64,000 nt of DNA from G963674665 sp964609625 (GTDB taxonomy: Bacteria > Desulfobacterota > Desulfovibrionia > Desulfovibrionales > Desulfovibrionaceae): the NCBI GenBank assembly GCA_964609625.1, contig CAZSRS010000019.1, positions 1 to 64,000 on the forward strand, written 5' to 3'. A program made the translations under genes and the position numbers. Within the stretch, counting starts at the first letter, position 1; each line of letters opens with the position of its first letter. The notes below the pieces were generated by a model. That model worked only from the letters and a program-made list of their open reading frames with translations. It was not told the DNA's origin and searched no databases. Positions 60,427-64,000 of the stretch are shown piece after piece.

Positions 60427-62991
60427 ATGACAGACAAACCGCCGAAATCACAAAATACCCTGCGCCGTGTGCAGGCGCCCGTCAAGGGCATGCACTGCGC
60501 AGCCTGCTCCAACCGCATCGAACGCGTCCTGTCCCAGACACCGGGAGTGGCCAGGGCCACTGTCAACCTGGCCGGCGAGAGCCTGGACCTGGAGTGGAGC
60601 CCGGCAGCCGTTTCCCTGGCCGAACTCCGCAAGCGGGTCCAGGACCTGGGATTCGACGCGGACCTGCCCGAGGAAGCCGACCTCCCGACTGTCGGAGACG
60701 GCTCCCGCCGCCTCGACCTGGCCATCCAGGGCATGCACTGCGCCGCCTGCTCCTCGCGCATCGAACGCATCACCCGTGCCATGCCCGGCGTACGGCAAGC
60801 AGAGGTGAACTTGGCCATGGAGAGCGGGACCTTTGTCTTCGACCCCGCGACCACCAGCGCCGAGGACATCCGCCGCGCCATCCGCGACGCCGGGTTCGGC
60901 TCCCAGGAGCAACGCGGCGAGGCCGACATCTTCGAGCAGCGCAGACAGGAGACCCTGGCCCGGCTCCAGGCCATGCGCCGCCGGCTCGTGCCGGCCTTTG
61001 CCTTTGCCCTGCCCCTGCTGGTGATCAGCATGGGACATATGTTCGGCATGCCCCTGCCGGCCTTCCTGGACCCGGAGCACCAGCCCCTGCACTTCGCCCT
61101 GGCGCAGTTGCTGCTGACCCTGCCCGTGGTCTGGTCCGGCCGGCGTTTCTACCTCGACGGCTTGCCCGCCCTGGTCCGCCGCGCCCCGAACATGGACTCC
61201 CTGGTGGCGGTGGGCACCGGCGCGGCCTTTGTTTACAGCCTCTGGAACACCCTGGAGATCGCCCTGCACGGGGCTGCCCACGGCGCCCACCTGGCCCACG
61301 ACCTCTACTACGAGAGCGCGGCCGTGCTCATCGCCATGATTTCCCTGGGCAAATACTTCGAGGCACGCTCCAAGCTCAAGACCTCCGACGCCATCCGCGC
61401 CCTGATGCAGCTCAAGCCCGACAGCGTAACCCTGCTCCAGGGCGAGGAGCGGGTTCAGGTACCCGCGGCCCAGGCCCTGCCCGGCGATACGCTGCTTATC
61501 CGCCCCGGCGAGCGAGTGCCCCTGGACGGCTCCGTGCTCAGGGGCGAATCCAGCGTGGACGAAAGCATGCTCACGGGCGAGCCCATGCCCGTGGGCAAGA
61601 AGGCCGGCGACGTCGTTGTCGGCGGCACCATGAACATCACCGGCGCTCTCGTGGTCCGGGTGGAGCGCGTGGGCGAGGACACCACCCTGGCGCGCATCAT
61701 CCGCCTGGTGCAGCAGGCCCAGGGCTCCAAGGCGCCCATCGCCGGCTTGGCCGACACCATCAGCTACTATTTCGTGCCCAGCGTCATGGCCGTGTCCCTG
61801 CTCGCGGGACTGGCCTGGTATTTCCTCGGCGATGCGGAGTTCGGCTTTGCCCTGCGTATCGCCGTGGCCGTGCTGGTCATCGCCTGTCCCTGCGCCCTGG
61901 GGCTGGCCACACCCACCTCGATCATGGTCGGCACGGGGCGCGGCGCCCAGATGGGTGTTCTGATCAAGAGCGGCGAGGCCTTGCAGATGGCCGGCAGGAT
62001 CCAGGCCATGGTCTTCGACAAGACCGGCACTCTGACCCATGGCCGCCCCGAGGTGGTGGACGTCTTCCCCCTGCCCCACATGGCCAAGGACGAAAGCGAA
62101 ACCCACCGCGTCCTGTCCCTGGCCGCGGGGGCGGAGTCGCGCTCCGAACACCCCCTGGCCCTGGCCTTGCTGCGCTACGCCGAAGAGCGCGGCTTGCCTG
62201 TCCCGGAACCCGAATCCTTCTCGGCATTCCAGGGCAGGGGTGTGGCCGCCTTGATCCAGGGCCGCGAGATACGCATCGGCAACCTCACGGCCATGCGCGA
62301 ACAGGGCGTCGCCGGTCTGGACCTACCCGAGGTGGAGCGTACCGCGGGTGCATTCGCCGCCGCCGGCCGCACCGCCATCTACGTGGCCGTGGACGGCACG
62401 CTCGCCCTGCTCCTGGCTGTGGCGGACAAACTCAAGGACAACGCCTCCAAGGTGGTGGACCGACTGCGCAAACTGGGCGTGACCGTGCACATGCTCACCG
62501 GCGACAACGAGAGCACGGCCAGGGCCGTGGCCGCCGAGGCCGGTATCGAACGCGTCATCGCCGGGGTCCTGCCCGAGCGCAAGGCCGAGGAGATCCAGAG
62601 GCTGCAAGCACAAGGGCTGCGTGTGGGCATGGTGGGCGACGGCATCAACGACGCCCCTGCCCTGGCCCAGGCCGATCTGGGCTTGGCCATGGGCTCGGGC
62701 ATCGACGTGGCCGTGGAGTCCGGCGACGTGGTCCTGCTGCAGGGCGACCTCGCCGGCGTACTGCACGCCCTGGAACTCTCCCGCGCCACCATGCGCAACA
62801 TCAAGCAGAACCTGTTCTGGGCATTTGCCTTCAACGTCATCGGCATCCCCGTGGCCGCCGGGCTCCTTGCCGTGTGGGGAGGCCCCACCCTCAACCCCAT
62901 GCTCGCGGGCACGGCCATGGCCCTGAGTTCCGTCACCGTGGTCAGCAACGCCCTCAGGCTGCGTTTTTTCACTCCAAAAGAAATACACTGA
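60427..62991 (+). CDS. copA: Copper-exporting P1B-type ATPase
   Basis: Encodes 854 residues. Two N-terminal metal-binding HMA domains carry GMHCAAC at 21-27 and 102-108. The transport site is Cys487-Pro-Cys489 (ACPCALGLATP). The phosphorylated Asp is Asp531 in DKTGTLT. SEHPLA (nucleotide-binding His-Pro) and GDGINDAPAL are intact, and about eight membrane helices are seen. CPC plus these helix motifs mark Cu(I) export. The ATG at 60427 has no strong Shine-Dalgarno. The gene is divergent from the SH3 gene and followed by a copper chaperone. Confidence 0.97.
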   Translation: MTDKPPKSQNTLRRVQAPVKGMHCAACSNRIERVLSQTPGVARATVNLAGESLDLEWSPAAVSLAELRKRVQDLGFDADLPEEADLPTVGDGSRRLDLAIQGMHCAACSSRIERITRAMPGVRQAEVNLAMESGTFVFDPATTSAEDIRRAIRDAGFGSQEQRGEADIFEQRRQETLARLQAMRRRLVPAFAFALPLLVISMGHMFGMPLPAFLDPEHQPLHFALAQLLLTLPVVWSGRRFYLDGLPALVRRAPNMDSLVAVGTGAAFVYSLWNTLEIALHGAAHGAHLAHDLYYESAAVLIAMISLGKYFEARSKLKTSDAIRALMQLKPDSVTLLQGEERVQVPAAQALPGDTLLIRPGERVPLDGSVLRGESSVDESMLTGEPMPVGKKAGDVVVGGTMNITGALVVRVERVGEDTTLARIIRLVQQAQGSKAPIAGLADTISYYFVPSVMAVSLLAGLAWYFLGDAEFGFALRIAVAVLVIACPCALGLATPTSIMVGTGRGAQMGVLIKSGEALQMAGRIQAMVFDKTGTLTHGRPEVVDVFPLPHMAKDESETHRVLSLAAGAESRSEHPLALALLRYAEERGLPVPEPESFSAFQGRGVAALIQGREIRIGNLTAMREQGVAGLDLPEVERTAGAFAAAGRTAIYVAVDGTLALLLAVADKLKDNASKVVDRLRKLGVTVHMLTGDNESTARAVAAEAGIERVIAGVLPERKAEEIQRLQAQGLRVGMVGDGINDAPALAQADLGLAMGSGIDVAVESGDVVLLQGDLAGVLHALELSRATMRNIKQNLFWAFAFNVIGIPVAAGLLAVWGGPTLNPMLAGTAMALSSVTVVSNALRLRFFTPKEIH

Positions 62992-63008
62992 AACACAAGG
63001 AGGCCCCC

Positions 63009-63206
63009 ATGGCCAGCATCAACGTGAAAGGCATGAGTTGCAACCACTGCAAGGCGTCCGTGGAAAAGGCCATGCAGGCCCTGCCCGGCGTGAGCGCGGT
63101 GGACGTGAACCTGAGCACTGGCGAAGTGCGCTACGAGGAGAGCACGCCGCTGGAAAAGGACACCATCCGCAAGGCCATCGCCAAGATCGGCTTCGAGGTG
63201 GTTTGA
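63009..63206 (+). CDS. copZ: CopZ-like copper chaperone (HMA domain)
   Basis: Encodes 65 residues, a single HMA domain. The metal site is GMSCNHC with Cys11 and Cys14, and the fold ends KAIAKIGFEVV. It would bind Cu(I) and pass it to CopA encoded 17 bases upstream. AAGGAGG lies seven bases before the ATG. The gene pair is very probably one transcript. Confidence 0.95.
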   Translation: MASINVKGMSCNHCKASVEKAMQALPGVSAVDVNLSTGEVRYEESTPLEKDTIRKAIAKIGFEVV

Positions 63207-63371
63207 CGGGCTGTGCGGCCCGAATCGTTGCTGTGCCCCTGACCCGGCCCCCTTGGGCCTGGCCCATGTGGCCCCATGTGCGGTGGGTCCGAGTACAGCC
63301 AGGGCAACGCCTTGGGGTCGCAGGTACGTCCAACCCTACCACGGGCCTCCCACGAGCCGTTCTTTCCTGTA

Positions 63372-63689
63372 TCACTGCAAGGGCTGGTCGTTCCGCTTGT
63401 CCTTGGCCTGGGCTTCCTCGGAAAAGGCCTTTATAGCTTGCTCGCGTCCCTCCTTGGTGGAGGGGAAAGTGGCGTAGAGCACCTTGCCCACGCGCCGGAT
63501 CGGGAGGGACTCGGCCTTTTTCACCGCTTTCCGAGGCCGGCTGGGCCGCTGGGCATCGCGGTACAGAAGATGGTACCGCACCCCGGCTGCCAGCAACAGG
63601 GCACCCGTGGCCGGCAGCAGCAGAGCGGCGTCCTTGTAGGCCAACACATTGGCGACGAACAACAGCGCGCAGAGCGTGAGTAACGTCAT
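63372..63689 (-). CDS. Small two-helix membrane protein
   Basis: Encodes 105 residues. Two hydrophobic segments (about 2-17 and 20-38, rich in Leu/Ala) are followed by a basic cytoplasmic part with a SLPIRRVGKVLYATFPSTKE stretch and a charged helical end. I do not recognise a family. It is in the same direction as the GyrI-like gene, 27 bases after its stop. No promoter was seen. Confidence 0.6.
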   Translation of the reverse strand: MTLLTLCALLFVANVLAYKDAALLLPATGALLLAAGVRYHLLYRDAQRPSRPRKAVKKAESLPIRRVGKVLYATFPSTKEGREQAIKAFSEEAQAKDKRNDQPLQ

Positions 63690-63716
63690 GTTCGTGTTCC
63701 GCGCCCCTGTCTTTCC

Positions 63717-64000
63717 CTAATCCTTGGGTCGCAGGGGCATGTAAATGTCCGTGAGCAACTCTTCCGGTGCCGTGGTATGCGGATCGTTGACATAGACTTC
63801 ATAGCAGGTGCGCATGTCCGGCTCCCTGCCGCTGGTGGGCATCCACTCCCCCATGAGCCTGCCCCAGGTCTCGCCCATATTCTCATAGGGCCCCTTGTGC
63901 CGGACCACGGCAAAATCGCCTCCGGCAATGACCTGCACCTCCACACCCTTGTCTGGGGCGCCGTCGAACACGAACCCCTCGGACAAGGTCACGCAGGCGT
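63717..64000 (-). CDS. GyrI-like effector-binding domain protein (3' part, runs off the window)
   Basis: The visible part is the last 94 residues; the frame is still open at base 64000, so the gene starts beyond the window. The segment has the GyrI/AraC effector-binding look: a Cys-Val strand leading into LSEGFVFDGAPDKGVEVQVI, a GGDFAVVRHKGPYENMGETW core and a CYEVYVNDP strand before PEELLTDIYMPL. In full AraC-family regulators this domain follows an AraC DNA-binding part, which may lie outside. A stand-alone GyrI-like protein is the alternative. Confidence 0.7.
   Translation of the reverse strand, partial: ACVTLSEGFVFDGAPDKGVEVQVIAGGDFAVVRHKGPYENMGETWGRLMGEWMPTSGREPDMRTCYEVYVNDPHTTAPEELLTDIYMPLRPKD

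Noticed and set aside
63207..63371. Possible terminator or small gene after copZ
   Set aside because: Only a 5-bp CGGGC/GCCCG stem is seen, and the open frames are shadows; nothing else supports a feature.

Overview
This 64-kb, GC-rich window looks like the chromosome of a flagellated Gram-negative bacterium, most likely a Desulfovibrio-type member of the Desulfovibrionales (inference). Pointers are the dcw cluster order, a flagellin/hook block beside a DRTGG protein and an ADP-forming acyl-CoA synthetase, many PAS kinases, and sigma-54-type promoter elements. MurE carries the DNPR motif of meso-diaminopimelate enzymes, and a C-terminal-Phe outer-membrane barrel indicates an outer membrane. 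I saw no tRNA, rRNA, CRISPR array, prophage or insertion sequence.

Layout: 1-1172 (minus) holds the start of a YchF-like P-loop protein and a TPR lipoprotein. 1326-13436 (plus) is one long co-directional run: dnaE, queD, dtd, a partner-switching module (REC-PP2C phosphatase, RsbW-like kinase, STAS protein), a FapA/DUF342 protein, motA, motB and two glycosyltransferases. 13558-17932 is fliK-flgD-flgE. A minus-strand autotransporter-like barrel (18138-19526) and an AT-rich intergenic stretch lead to flagellin (20180-21061), which has a very good sigma-54 promoter. Then come rnc (minus), an ADP-forming acyl-CoA synthetase and a DRTGG/phosphotransacetylase-like protein (plus).

25749-42871 (minus) is a complete, tightly overlapped division and cell-wall (dcw) operon transcribed mraZ-rsmH-ftsL-ftsI-murE-murF-mraY-murD-ftsW-murG-murC-murB-ftsQ-ftsA-ftsZ, with three 10-bp-spaced MraZ boxes in front of mraZ.

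43666-57578 is a dense signalling island: an HD-GYP protein, four stand-alone receiver proteins (two with the phosphoacceptor Asp replaced by Glu), two soluble PAS histidine kinases, a NarL-type regulator, a 1284-residue hybrid kinase and an NtrC-type sigma-54 activator. Directly after the activator gene are a 19-bp inverted repeat and a sigma-54 promoter feeding a receiver gene. This is the most promising candidate for an undescribed circuit. The last part (57710-64000) holds a small membrane protein, a minus-strand SH3 / aminoglycoside-phosphotransferase-fold / APS-kinase-fold set, a CopA copper ATPase with a CopZ-like chaperone, a small membrane protein and the end of a GyrI-like effector-binding protein.
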